A stretch of 64,000 nt of DNA from positions 34,697-98,696 of the forward strand of contig JBLIEU010000007.1 of assembly GCA_047633195.1 (NCBI GenBank). Reading direction: 5' to 3'. Made by a program: the position numbers and the translations under genes. The first letter of the stretch is position 1; every line of letters begins with the position of its first letter. The notes below the pieces were generated by a model. That model was not told where the DNA came from. It did not search any database and saw only the letters and a program-made list of their open reading frames with translations. Positions 1 to 11,100 of the stretch are shown piece after piece. Source of the DNA: JAKVAV01 sp047633195. GTDB taxonomy: Bacteria; Bacteroidota; Bacteroidia; Flavobacteriales_D; Cryomorphaceae.

Positions 1-1
1 T

Positions 2-1663
2 AATGTTGGCGGTACTTTTATCGAATTGCACCTAAACACATCAGTTGATAACTCAGGTGAATGTGGACTGGAATACTTCTTAGCTAATCGTTGTTATGGC
101 GGATTCATAGAAGGTGACGACAGCAATGATATTGTTATTGATCCAGGTGAAGTTGCGAATGAGTGCACTTTTAATGTTGTAGATCCACGAAATAATGCTG
201 GATTGCGACATGTCGGCTCTACCATTCTGACTTTAGATGGCAATGATGACGGCCTGCAAGATATCGTCTTAGGAGATGTTGGTTTCGATAACTTGGTTTA
301 CTTGGAGAACAGCAGCCAAGGAGGAGAGCCTGATCAAATCATAGATTTTGATCCCAACTTCCCATCCACTATGGGCGGAGACGCTGTGAGCATTGATAAC
401 TTTCCATCTGCTTTTTACGAAGATGTCGATGGAGACAATGTTTCGGATTTGATCGTTAGCGTCAATGCTTCAGCTGGAGCTGCCACCAACGAATCAGTGC
501 AACTTTACCTCAACTCAGGTAGTGAAAGCGCTCCTGACTTTTCTTTCGTGACCTCTTCCTTTCTTCAAAATGAAATGTTGGATTGGGGGAGTCATGCCTC
601 TCCTTCTGTGGTAGATTACAATAATGACGGCCTATTGGATTTAGTCATCGGTTGTAGTCGCGATCTTTCTGGAGGTGAATTAAACTGGCCCAGATTGATT
701 TTACTCGAAAATGTAGGCACTCTTTCTGATCCCTCTTTTCAGATCGTGGATACCGATTGGCTAGAATTCTCATCTACCTTTTCAAGTAGGAACCCCTCTC
801 CGTCTTTTGGTGATTTTGACAATGACGGTGACGACGATCTTGTTGTAGGGTTTTTCAACGGAAGTTTACATTACTTCGAAAATGAAAACGGTTGGAATTA
901 CACTGGCCTTATCCCCACTACTAACGAAATTAATAATGTCGGGAATTCAGCGACACCAAGTATTAGCGACATCGATAATGACGGAAATCTAGATCTTGTA
1001 GTAGGCGAAGAAGAGGGAAACCTCAACTACTTTAGAAACTCAGGAAATTCAAGCGGCCCACTTTTCACTTTGGAAAATGAAGAGCTGGGAGGAATCAATA
1101 CGACAATAACACCTCCGTATTTTGAAGGACAGAGTGCACCCTTCTTTTTTGATTTTGAAGGTGTAAAATACTTAGCCGTAGGATCAAAATCAGGAAAAAT
1201 ACTCCAATACCAAGTAGAAAGTGCTAGTGAAGTGTGGGCTGAAATAGAGGAAGGTTTTGAAATATATGGCTCCTTTGATGCCTCCCCTTCTGGCCTTAGC
1301 ACAAAGCCAGTAATTGTGAATTTAAACAACGATGACATTCCTGAAGTCATCACAGGGCTTGTAACTGGAGGATTGGAATTCTTTATAGGCGACGGCTTTT
1401 TGAGTACTGAATCCAGGCAGAACTCTGAAGACTTGGGAATTCGTATATTTCCTAACCCTTCGCAAGGAGAACTAAAGATAGAGCTAGAAGACAATGAAAG
1501 CGCCTTTCAAAGGCTTATCATTTCCAGCCTAGATGGCAGGACCGTTTTTCAAAGCAACGTGCTGCTGAGCACTTATGATATAAGTAGATTAGCTCCAGGA
1601 ACTTATATAGTCAACATTAAACTGAGCAATGGTTTGGCATCTGAAATATTGATCAAAAAATAA
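2..1663 (+). CDS. FG-GAP/VCBS repeat secreted protein with T9SS type A tail (5' truncated)
   Basis: The frame is open to the left edge of the window, so the N-terminus and signal peptide lie outside and only the last ~553 residues are visible. At least five FG-GAP/VCBS calcium-binding loops of the form D-x-[ND]-x-D-G-x-x-D-[LI]-[VI] are seen, for example DYNNDGLLDLVIG, DFDNDGDDDLVVG and DIDNDGNLDLVVG. This repeat pattern usually folds as an integrin-alpha-like beta-propeller in surface or secreted proteins. The last ~75 residues form a Por-type (T9SS type A) sorting domain: IRIFPNPSQGEL, then SLDGRTVF, then LAPGTYIV, ending in a basic ILIKK. The protein is therefore inferred to be exported by T9SS and released or anchored at the cell surface. 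Its ligand or substrate cannot be told. It converges on mdh and shares a terminator hairpin with it. Confidence 0.85.
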   Translation, partial: NVGGTFIELHLNTSVDNSGECGLEYFLANRCYGGFIEGDDSNDIVIDPGEVANECTFNVVDPRNNAGLRHVGSTILTLDGNDDGLQDIVLGDVGFDNLVYLENSSQGGEPDQIIDFDPNFPSTMGGDAVSIDNFPSAFYEDVDGDNVSDLIVSVNASAGAATNESVQLYLNSGSESAPDFSFVTSSFLQNEMLDWGSHASPSVVDYNNDGLLDLVIGCSRDLSGGELNWPRLILLENVGTLSDPSFQIVDTDWLEFSSTFSSRNPSPSFGDFDNDGDDDLVVGFFNGSLHYFENENGWNYTGLIPTTNEINNVGNSATPSISDIDNDGNLDLVVGEEEGNLNYFRNSGNSSGPLFTLENEELGGINTTITPPYFEGQSAPFFFDFEGVKYLAVGSKSGKILQYQVESASEVWAEIEEGFEIYGSFDASPSGLSTKPVIVNLNNDDIPEVITGLVTGGLEFFIGDGFLSTESRQNSEDLGIRIFPNPSQGELKIELEDNESAFQRLIISSLDGRTVFQSNVLLSTYDISRLAPGTYIVNIKLSNGLASEILIKK

Positions 1664-1689
1664 GAGGCCGACCTGATGGACGACCTCTT
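1662..1689 (-). terminator. Intrinsic terminator between the FG-GAP gene and mdh
   Basis: A 9-bp stem (aagaggccg/cgacctctt) with a 10-base loop sits between two convergent genes. Read on the minus strand, the single mismatch becomes a G-U pair and the stem is followed by a T-rich run (tattttttg), so it should stop mdh transcription best. On the plus strand it may act weakly. Confidence 0.7.
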
Positions 1690-1715
1690 AAGTCTTATTG
1701 ATCAATTCATTCGGA

Positions 1716-2651
1716 CTACTTCAGATTCATTTTGTCCAATACCTCCATTACTTCTCTTACAGAGTTCGCAGATTCATAAAGAAGACCTTTCTCCTGCTCA
1801 TTCAGGTCCAGTTCGATTATTTCTTCAATACCATTGATGCCGAGCTTCACAGGAACGCCCAAATACATATCCTTCAAGCCATATTCACCATTTAACCATG
1901 CACAAGTTGGGAAGATTCTCTTTTGATCTTTGACGATCGCTTCTACCATCTGAGCAGCGGCAGCTCCTGGAGCATACCAAGCGCTGGTTCCAAGAAGATT
2001 TACTATTTCTCCACCACCTTTTTTGGTTCGCGCAATAATTGCGTTGAGCTTATCTTCAGAGATCATCTCTGTAACAGGAATCCCAGCAACAGTAGTATAT
2101 CTTGGCAGAGGCACCATTGTATCTCCGTGCCCCCCCATCAAAACCGCTTGAATATCCTTTGGAGAAACATTCAGTTCCATGGCTATGAACGATCGGTAGC
2201 GCGCTGTATCAAGTACACCTGCCATCCCGAATACACGACTCGAGTCAACCTTTGCCGTAAGGTAAGCCGCGTAAGTCATTACATCTAGAGGATTACTTAC
2301 TATGACTATTTTGGCATCAGGAGAATACTTGACAGCTTGTTCCGTCACACTCTTTACAATACCAGCGTTGGTAGCGATTAAGTCATCTCGAGTCATACCT
2401 GGCTTGCGGGGTAAACCCGAAGTAATAACCACGACTTCAGACCCAGCTGTTTTTGAGTAATCGTTGGTAGAACCCGTTATACGAGAATCGTAAAGATTAA
2501 TAGGAGAAGTCTCCCATATATCTAACGCTTTTCCCTCAGCATATCCTTCTTTGATATCCAAAAGAACAACTTCATTAGCCACTTCTTTATGGGCTAAAAC
2601 ATTGGCGCAGGTAGCTCCTACATTTCCCGCACCTACTACAGTAACTTTCAT
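1716..2651 (-). CDS. mdh: Malate dehydrogenase (LDH-like, NAD-dependent)
   Basis: Catalyses reversible oxidation of malate to oxaloacetate with NAD in the TCA cycle; cytoplasmic. The 311-aa protein opens with the Rossmann motif GAGNVGAT (residues 7-14) and an acidic residue at the end of beta-2 (LLDI, D32) typical of NAD preference. The substrate-binding arginines lie in PRKPGMTRDD (R82, R88) and at R151 (DTARYR). The catalytic histidine is H175 in GGHGDTM. Arginine in the mobile loop (PRKPGMTR) marks a malate rather than lactate dehydrogenase. The start is the ATG at 2651, since the Rossmann strand MKVTVVGAG begins there; an in-frame extension to 2732 would read through the putative promoter. 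Length is normal for the bacterial LDH-like MDH group (~310 aa). Monocistronic. Confidence 0.96.
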   Translation of the reverse strand: MKVTVVGAGNVGATCANVLAHKEVANEVVLLDIKEGYAEGKALDIWETSPINLYDSRITGSTNDYSKTAGSEVVVITSGLPRKPGMTRDDLIATNAGIVKSVTEQAVKYSPDAKIVIVSNPLDVMTYAAYLTAKVDSSRVFGMAGVLDTARYRSFIAMELNVSPKDIQAVLMGGHGDTMVPLPRYTTVAGIPVTEMISEDKLNAIIARTKKGGGEIVNLLGTSAWYAPGAAAAQMVEAIVKDQKRIFPTCAWLNGEYGLKDMYLGVPVKLGINGIEEIIELDLNEQEKGLLYESANSVREVMEVLDKMNLK

Positions 2652-2688
2652 GGTATGATTGTGTTTGTTGAGATTTTCAAAATTTCCA

Positions 2689-2696
2689 CAAATATA
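2689..2696 (-). promoter_or_regulatory. -7 box of the mdh promoter
   Basis: On the minus strand this reads TATATTTG, an exact match to the Bacteroidota -7 consensus TAnnTTTG. It lies 37 bases upstream of the mdh ATG, predicting a leader of about 33 bases. No convincing -33 TTTG is seen at 19-21 bases. It also supports the choice of the 2651 start. Confidence 0.5.
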
Positions 2697-2907
2697 AGAG
2701 ATAGCTTTACTCCTTCTGGCAGGAACCACCAATTTAGTTAATTAGGACTATCAACAAATCAAGACACTAAATTGCCGATCCTTTGTCGTTTCACTATCAA
2801 ATGTATCTTTAAGCGCTAAAAAATAAGAAACCATTGCACCTTGACTACTTACAGCTTTGACTTTGTAGAATGAATGGCAACCGTCACCCCTTGGCCACGT
2901 CTAACAC

Positions 2908-3510
2908 ATGATCGACCTGCAAAATATGGATGAAGATCAGCTTAAAATACTGATCGATGGTTGTTTGCGAAACAATCGCAAGAGTCAGGAGTTGGTTTTT
3001 CGCTCCTTTTACAGCAAAATGATGTCCATTTGCAGGAGATATACACCTGATGATGATCAGGCAAAAGACATAGTACAGGATGGCTTTATCAAGGTTTTTA
3101 AGAACCTTGAAATGTTTAATTACAAAGGGTCATTCGAAGGTTGGATAAGAAGAATAATGGTTAATACAGCCATTGATTTCACTAGAAAACAAAAAAGTTC
3201 CCATCAAATGTCTAACGAGACAAAACCGATTGAGGACTACGGAGATATTGCAATTGAGGATGAGGAAGAAATTCCTGAAGAGTTTCAGTTAGAAGTTTCA
3301 GATATCAAAAAAGGTATGAATGAACTTTCAACTGCCTACAGAAACGTTTTCAACCTCTATGTTTTTGAGAATTATTCTCATCAAGAAATTGCGGAAGAAT
3401 TGAATATTAGTGTTGGTGCTAGTAAATCAAATTTGGCGAAAGCCAGAGCCAACATGAAGAAGATACTGCTTAAAGAATTAAAAAGTAGAGATGGCAAATC
3501 AGTTGAATGA
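2908..3510 (+). CDS. ECF-type RNA polymerase sigma-70 factor
   Basis: A 200-aa alternative sigma factor. Region 2 spans about residues 25-95, with a -10 recognition and core-binding segment containing DIVQDGFIKVF and WIRRIMVNTAIDF. An acidic linker (~108-125) follows, then region 4 at ~132-185 with a helix-turn-helix (YSHQEIAEELNISVGASKSNLAKAR) that reads the -35-like element. The size and two-domain layout are those of extracytoplasmic-function sigma factors. Its 3' end overlaps the next gene by 20 bases, so the two are translationally linked. That neighbour is a single-pass membrane protein, the usual arrangement for a sigma factor and its anti-sigma regulator. Target genes are unknown; the large surface-protein genes immediately downstream are candidates by proximity only. 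Confidence 0.9.
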   Translation: MIDLQNMDEDQLKILIDGCLRNNRKSQELVFRSFYSKMMSICRRYTPDDDQAKDIVQDGFIKVFKNLEMFNYKGSFEGWIRRIMVNTAIDFTRKQKSSHQMSNETKPIEDYGDIAIEDEEEIPEEFQLEVSDIKKGMNELSTAYRNVFNLYVFENYSHQEIAEELNISVGASKSNLAKARANMKKILLKELKSRDGKSVE

Positions 3511-4771
3511 TTTTGATCGATTGATCAAAGAGACGTACGAAAATTACGAAATTCCTTACGACTCGACCGTTTGGGATGGAGTTGAAAAAGAACTTAGTGC
3601 TACTTCACCTGGCATGTTGGATTTTTTTAAATCTGTTACTACAGGATTAGCTATTGCAGGTGCCGTTTTTGCGTCTATGCTTATTTTCACTTCAGACACC
3701 GGTTCACTTGTTGAGCTTGCCGAAAATCAGAAAGTTATAGTATATAACGAACCTACAGCCGACAAGTCAAAATCTGAAACGTCTCAAATCAATGAGCCAT
3801 TTATCCTCGAAAAGTCTATTGAAGATAATTCCAACCAAGAGCAGTCTCTTACTGAAGCAAGTACGGACTTAAATCTGAACAAATTAGAAAAAAGTGGAAG
3901 CAACAATTTCACCATCGAGCAGAAATCAACAGTAGCCGCTGTGCTTGCTGAAGCAAAAAAGATCTCTTCCTCTGAAAATTCTACTGACACAAATAGTTCC
4001 AAAGATCTCAATACGGCAAATGAAGACAATTCATCTGCTTCTGTAAAAATAGGTTGTACTGGTTTGACTATCGACTTTGACGCTCCAGAGGAGTATGGAA
4101 CGAATGCTAAATACTTATGGAATTTCGGAGACGGCTACTTTAGCAATGAGGAAAACCCAACACATGCATTTAATAAAGAAGGGATTTTTGATGTTTCTTT
4201 ATCAGTCAACGCTGTTGGGTCAGGGCAAATTTCTTCCAATGTAGTGCAAGCGATGATCGAAGTGCACGAAGCACCTGAGGCAAGATTTGATCTTGAAATC
4301 AGCTCTACGAGAGCAATCAAATTGATAGATAAGTCATTGAACGCCGTGGAATTTGCTTGGATCTTAGATAGCGAAGAGAAGACGTCGGAAGGCTCTGATA
4401 TATTGATCAGTATCGCCGACAACACCAAGTTTAACGTTGAGTTGGTTGCCGAAAACGCGGGGGACTGCTCTGATAGTTTGACTAAAGAGATTCACATCAT
4501 AAAAGCAGGAAATCAATTCCCTCAACTATACTCATCTGCCTATGCCAGCGATTTTGCTCCTGGAGCAATTGTTGACAATGGAGAGGTCACTGATTTTAGA
4601 GTATTCAAAAAGAGTACGGGTGAAGAAATATTCAAGTCTTCTGGTTCTAAAGGATGGAATGGAAAAAACAAAAAAGGTGAAGGAGTAATCAAGGGAGAAT
4701 ATGAGTGGATGATGATAGTCGACTCTGAAGTTGTCTTCAACATTTACCATGGTACTTTAAGTGTTCGATAG
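3491..4771 (+). CDS. Membrane protein with cytoplasmic N-domain, PKD domain and CHU_C-like tail; candidate anti-sigma factor
   Basis: A 426-aa protein with a short N-terminal domain (1-45, containing the pattern FDRLIKETYENYEIPYDSTVW), one transmembrane helix (~49-66) and no cleavable signal peptide. Residues ~70-185 are a Ser/Asn/Glu-rich linker. A PKD domain follows (~188-255; WNFGDGYFSNEENPTHAF). The last ~62 residues look like a reduced CHU_C / T9SS type B ending: VFKKSTGEEIF, GWNGKNKKG, GEYEWMM, GTLSVR align in order with the ends of the two giant proteins downstream (VFDRFGNTVF, AWNG, GVYVWQI, GTVTVIR). The N-terminal domain plus helix, encoded by overlap with an ECF sigma gene, suggests it holds the sigma factor at the inner membrane. 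Anti-sigma function is inferred from context; no named anti-sigma family is recognised. Confidence 0.75.
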   Translation: MANQLNDFDRLIKETYENYEIPYDSTVWDGVEKELSATSPGMLDFFKSVTTGLAIAGAVFASMLIFTSDTGSLVELAENQKVIVYNEPTADKSKSETSQINEPFILEKSIEDNSNQEQSLTEASTDLNLNKLEKSGSNNFTIEQKSTVAAVLAEAKKISSSENSTDTNSSKDLNTANEDNSSASVKIGCTGLTIDFDAPEEYGTNAKYLWNFGDGYFSNEENPTHAFNKEGIFDVSLSVNAVGSGQISSNVVQAMIEVHEAPEARFDLEISSTRAIKLIDKSLNAVEFAWILDSEEKTSEGSDILISIADNTKFNVELVAENAGDCSDSLTKEIHIIKAGNQFPQLYSSAYASDFAPGAIVDNGEVTDFRVFKKSTGEEIFKSSGSKGWNGKNKKGEGVIKGEYEWMMIVDSEVVFNIYHGTLSVR

Positions 4772-4798
4772 AAGACAATCTTGTACAAGATAGAAAAG

Positions 4799-4824
4799 AA
4801 GGCTCGTTTTAACGGGCCTTTTTT
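4799..4824 (+). terminator. Intrinsic terminator after the sigma/anti-sigma pair
   Basis: An 8-bp stem (aaggctcg/cgggcctt, one T-G pair) with loop ttttaa is followed directly by six T. It ends the sigma operon before the 5108 gene. Confidence 0.8.
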
Positions 4825-5107
4825 ATTCTGGTATTCCTATCGTCTTCTTTTCGCCATTCGACGTTTCAGGAACCTTAGCTATCGAAGAAGAGCTAATTGC
4901 CTTGCTTGTGTTGATATTACTGGAAAAAAGGTATGCAAGAGTTTTCAATAATTGTCCTATTTTCACTCTTTGAAATTCAAATATTTCTCGCTTTTTTATG
5001 GGCAACTTAAATAAAGTCTGAACGTCACATTTGAGAGAAGTTATTTTTGCTCCTCTCATCACCACCAATCACCATCGATACAAATCGAAGAAGCAAACCA
5101 TTCAGAA
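4825..5107 (+). promoter_or_regulatory. Upstream region of the 2600-aa surface protein, with a -7 box at 5042-5049
   Basis: This A/T-rich gap has no supported gene. TATTTTTG at 5042-5049 matches TAnnTTTG. A weak -33 candidate (TCTG, 5017-5020) lies 21 bases upstream. The predicted leader is about 55 bases. The rest of the gap shows nothing I can name. Confidence 0.45.
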
Positions 5108-8100
5108 ATGCTGAAGATCCTGAAAAAGCTAAGATTCCTACCCTTAATCTTTGTCTTAATCTTATTACCTGGGAGCTATGCTTTCGGCCAATGTGATATA
5201 GAGACAGAGTGGACATTTGATCCACCCCTCCCGCCAGGCGGCGCTTATGATGCAGGGACAGTCCTTACACTCTGTGGAGAAGTTACGGCCTACACCGCAG
5301 GTGGAGCCAACTGGCTATCGGGTATGGCTATCGTGTTTCCACCAGGATGGGACGCCGCCAGCATGACCAATATAGTTGGACCAACGGGTTGCGGAGCAGG
5401 AGAATGGGTCTATTTAGAAACGTTGACCTGTGGTGGTTTAGTCATTACTAACCCCGGTTTTTACTACGACTCAAATGTAAGTGGCCCTCAAGATGGAAAC
5501 CCATGCAATAACTGGGGAGACGGAAGTAATCCATGCGGAGGCTGGTCATTTTGTTTTGACATTACCTTGGATGCAGATTGTGGTGGAGGCACTAACCCTT
5601 GGGATGGAACAGATATTACACCGGCCATTCAAGCTTATTCGGACAGTGAAGTAGGAAGTTGGACGCAAGGAACTGGCTGTGCGGCTGCAGAATTCGTAGA
5701 TGGCCCTACCATTTCGGTCGTGCTAGATTGCTGCGATGCTGAATCGGGTGTAGAACCCGCTGGCCCAATTGACATTTGTGGAAATACTCCTTTTAGTCTT
5801 TTAACCCTTCTTGGACCACCTGTTGACCCAATAGGAACATGGGCAGGACCAGCTGGATGGACTCTTACCGGGGGAAATCCGATTTTTAACCCTTCTACAA
5901 ATCCGACATTAAGTGACCCTCCTGGAGATTATACATATACCGTAGTCGGGTCAGACGGATGCTTGAAGTCTTCGACTATCACCATGCAGTTTATCGACTT
6001 GGGACTTCAGGCAACCAACAGCTTATGCGAGGGTACTGCCCTTTTAGCTGATTTATGGCTTAACCCTTCTATCACTCTACCTCCTGGAGGAACTTGGACT
6101 TTTCCTGACGGTACAATTGTACCAGGCGGTCAAGTGGACAATACCACAAGCCCTTCGGGTATCTATACGTATAACTATGTAGACGCAGGTGGCTGTCCCA
6201 CGACAATTTCTATGCAGTTGAATGTCTCTTCAGGAGGAGCAGTAGGGTTCCCAGCAAATAATATCACGGTTTGTCTTCTGGACCCTCCATTTGCTCCTTT
6301 CGACTCACTGCTTGGTTCGCCCGCCTCATTGAGTGGGAGCTGGGTTTACTACGGATATACACCCCCGCCTGCCCTTGATGACTTCTTGTTCTTCTCAGGT
6401 ACTGGTGGTGCTGCGACTTGGATGCTAAATCCAGCAGACTATAACGACGGAGATCAAATGGTAGACGGATACGTTGTTTATTATTCCAGTGACCCAGCTT
6501 GCGGCTTTGCTCAAGATACTATTTTCATTGACGTTGGCGAAGTCTTTGATGCTGGATTGTTTACATCGGCTACGATTTGTGAAGGTGACGCTCCTGTCGT
6601 TCTGGAGTCACTACTTTTAGGAACCCCTACCATTGGCGGAGACTGGGAAGATATTAACGGCAATCCAGTTGCAAATCTTTACAACCCCGCAGCAGTCGTT
6701 CCTGACTCTACTTATACGCTGATATACAGCGGTGGATTTGCAGGAACGAGTTGTTTCAATTCGCAGGTAATGCAGCTAACAGTTTTATCCAATTTCACGG
6801 ATGCGGGTAATCCAATGGCTGTGACGGTTTGCGAGACTCAACTCGCATTTAGCATGACAGACACGCTAAACGAGACTGGGACTCCTCAACCTGGAGGGAT
6901 ATGGACTGGTCCTCCTGGATTCGGAGGCGGAGAATTTTTCGTTCCTGGAAGTGATCCAGCGGGAGTTTATACTTACACGATAAGTAGCCCTTGTGGTTCA
7001 GATTCCAATACGCTTACCATTAATGTAATTACTTTGGCTAACGCGGGTATAGACGGAACCCTCAATATTTGTCCTGCAGACCTCAATGTTCCATTGATTA
7101 ATGGACTTGGCGGTGCTCCTCAAGGAGGCGGTTTTTGGACACTAAGCGGAATACCCGTTGTACCTCCAACGGTAAATGGAAATACTGTTGCAGATGGAGC
7201 AGTATATCAGTATTCAGTCGGGACAGGAACATGCGCCGATTTATCTGAAGTTACCATTAGCCTGCAGCCTGGGCCATTTGCAGGAGTTCTTACGGCAGTC
7301 CCTCAAGAATTTTGTCAGGCTGACGCAAGCTTCTCCTTAAGCACCTTATTTACAACTCCTCCATCCGTATTAGGAGATTTTTGGACGGGGCCATTAGGAC
7401 CAGTCGCAGGCAGTACTTTTAATCCAGCTACTGCTGGATCAGGAAACTACACCTACACGGTAACAAATAGCTGTGGAAGCGATGATGTTACTGTTTTCAT
7501 CTCAATAGAGACTACTCCGAATGCTGGCAACAGTGGTCCTTTGGTAGTGTGCGACAATGGCACTGTAACTATCGATCTTTTCGCTTCTCTTGGCGCAGGG
7601 GTTACAACTGGAGGAACTTGGACTGGCCCCGCTGGCTGGACCTTAACAGGAGGCAATCCGATTTTTGACCCTACAAGCGATCCCGCAGGAGCTTACACCT
7701 ATACAGTGCAGTCTCTGCCAAATAATTTGTGTACTGCTACTGCCACCATTAATGCATCCTACATTGCTACTGGTGATGCAGGTTTGGACAATACCATTAC
7801 GGTCTGTGGAACTGATGCTACATTCAATATGCTGGATTCATTGAATGGCACTCCTGACGGAGGAGGAGATTGGTTCCCTTCAGGGCCCCTCTTCAATCCG
7901 GCTTTATCAGCACCTGGAGCATACACCTATTTGATTACAAATCCAGGATGTGCCTCATCAATATCCACACTTACCGTAAACCTGCAGAGCCCTCCAGATG
8001 CGGGCCAAAATACGGCTGTAACTTTGTGCGAGTCTCTTGGGAATATTGACTTAACCGGTGAACTAAATGGAACACCTGTCGGAGGCGGAGTTTGGACTGA

Positions 8101-11100
8101 TCTGGCTACAGGAAACGCTGTCTCAAACCCGTACAATTTAGCTGGGTCATGCGGCTCCTCAGTATCTTTGGAATACACAGTTGATGCTGGCATTTGCATT
8201 TCCTCCTCTACCTTGGATTTGACGATTCAATGTCCACCAAATGCAGGTACTGATGTGATAACAACTCAATGTGCAGACAATAGTGGTTTTGATCTTTTCT
8301 CGATTTCGGATCCCACAGCTGATGCAGGATCATTTACCAATACCACCACAGGACTTGCTGTCCCAGGAGGAATTGTCACACTTTCTGCAGGAGCGGCAGG
8401 ATCTTATACCTATACCGTCCCTGGCGGTCAATGCCCCGATGATATTGCCTTTTACACACTCAATTTGCAGACTCCCATAAGTGTAGTCATAGATCCTCAA
8501 TGTACTCCTTCGCAAACGCAGTACGTCGTAACTCTTACGGTTACTGGTGGCGATGGAAACTATACCGTGACGGGATTACCTGGAGGTCCTTTTGTTGGAA
8601 ACACCTATGTCTCTGTCCCTATTGCCGCAGGCAGTACTTATTCTTTTTCTGTAGAAGATACAGGGCCTTGCGCATCATTCGTTCAAGCTGTAACGCCTGG
8701 GCCTAATTGCGCTTGTGCTGCTGATGCGGAATTTGTAGATACTTTCGTCGATATATGTGAAGGAGGTACAGCCAATATTGAGCTGAGTTTCCCCTCTGGT
8801 GCTCCTACATTCACCATTGATTATACGGATGGCACGACCATATTTACCAACCAAGGGCCATTCACTACAGGTGACTTCCTACAACTTACACCTGCTGTTA
8901 GCACTACGTATACTCTTACAGCGGTTTCAGATCAAAACTGTACGACCAGCGTGAACGACTTTGTCACGGTTAACGTGGAGACTACGCCTGATGCAGGAAT
9001 TGATGTATCCTTAGATCTCTGTGGTTCAGGTGGAATAATTGTTCTTTCTTCACTTATTGACGCTTCGGCAGACCAACCAGGTGTTTTCACTAATTCGCTG
9101 GGGGCCGTTGTGACCAACATTCCTCAGACCTCTGCTGCCTCAGATGTATATACGTATACTGTTTTCGGAACGCAGTGTCCAAACGCCACAGCTACTTACA
9201 CATTAAATATCATTGACCCAATAAGCGTCAATGTTGTTTCCGCGGTCTGTAACGCAGCTCAAACAGCCTATACGGTGACTCTGGAAATTTCGGGTGGAGA
9301 TGGAAATTATTCCGTGACAGGATTATTACCCGGAGGCCTAGTCATAGGAACTACCTTCGTTTCTGACCCAATACCATCAGGAACGCCTTACAGTTATAAC
9401 GTAAGCGATACGGGGCCATGTCCTGATGTATCTGCTGGCCCAATCAATTCACCGAATTGTTCTTGTCCTGCTAGTGCCCAATTCTTTGATAATACTACGT
9501 CAATTTGCGTAGGAAGTACTGCCAATATTGAACTAAACTTCCCCACGGGAACTCCTCCGTTTACTATCGACTATACCGATGGCACGAACATTTTTACTAA
9601 TGAGGGACCATATGTTTCAGGTGATTTTCTTCAAGTAACGCCAGCCACAACGACTACATATACCCTCACCGGCGTTGCAGATCAAAACTGCAATACCAGC
9701 GCATCTGATGCGATTACAGTCGTGGTTGAAGCGCCTCCTATTGCAGGCCCTGATGTGATCGAGGCTTTCTGTGCGAGTAACGCTGCTTTCAATCTATCAA
9801 CCTTAGTGGATGGTGCCGTTGCAGAGACAACAGGAAATTTCTTTGATTCAGGCGGAGTTCAGGTGCCTGGAAACACGATTAACCTTAACAGCAGTTCATC
9901 AGATGTATATACATACGAGGTAAGTGCAACGGTTTGCCCTTCAGACCAAGCTTCGTACACTGTTACAATCAACGATCCAATTGCAATCTCTAATATTCTA
10001 GTTGAATGCAATTCAGCTCAAACTGGATATATCGTGAGTTTTGACATTGAAGGAGGAGATGGCAATTATGCAGTTGCTGCAGGCGGCTCCTATGCTGGAG
10101 CCATACTTCCAGGCTCGCCTGTTTCTTATCAATCAGCCTTAATTCCCAATGATACTGATTACAGCTTCACTATCTCCGATGGTTCTCCTTGTTCTGATCA
10201 AATCGTCGCAGGGTTAGACCCCGATTGTGACTGCCCTGCTGCAGGTTCGCTGAGCGGAACTACCTCGATCTGTAACGGTGATTGTGCAACATTAACCTTT
10301 AACCTACAAGGAGACGGACCTTGGGATGTAGTCTATGAAAACTCACTAGACGCTAGCAACCCGATCTCACTTATTGACATTGCCAATGGACATATGGTGA
10401 CGGTTTGCCCCTCGGCGACGGCTATATACACCATTCTGTCTGTAGATGATGTGAACTGTTCAGGGCTTGTAAATGGTTTACCCGTGACGGTAACCGTGGA
10501 TTCACCTCTTTCGATAAATAACTTGACCGAAACTTGCGATGCTGTCAATGAAAACTACACCGTGAGTTTTACAGTGAATGGCGGAATTCCTGGAACTTAT
10601 CAAGTCAATCCATTCGGCCAATCATTTGTGGGGGGAGCTTATGAGAGTTTCCCTATTAGCAGTGGCGATCCATACTCCTTTGCTGTTTCTGATGCGGGAG
10701 CTTGTGCTTCTGTTCCCGTAGAAGGTGTTTTCCAATGTGTTTGCATTACAGATGCAGGAACCATTGCACCAGGTTTGATAGAAATATGTGAAGATGAAAA
10801 TTTGATCATCCCCTTTAATGGAGATGATGTACTGGATGGAAATGACGGCTATCAGTTCATTCTGCATGAAGGAAGTGAAACGAACATCGGATTTATAGTG
10901 GATCGATATACTGCCGCTACAATTCCGACTCCCAGCGGAATCGTTTTTGGACAGACCTACTACATAACTGGCGTGGCAGGAAACACAGATCCTTTCGGAA
11001 ACGTGATCCTTACCGAGGATTGCACAAATCAAACCAACGGTATTCCAGTGATTTTTCATGCACTACCTACCGCTTTGATCTCAGGATTTGGAACAATATG

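Noticed and set aside
4823..5068. 81-codon minus-strand frame in the gap upstream of the giant protein
   Set aside because: Overlaps the terminator and the predicted promoter; no family features.
8232..10503. Regular ~760-bp repeats that might suggest a CRISPR-like or satellite array
   Set aside because: Repeats are coding, diverged at DNA level, and in frame with one long protein; no short identical repeats with unique spacers.
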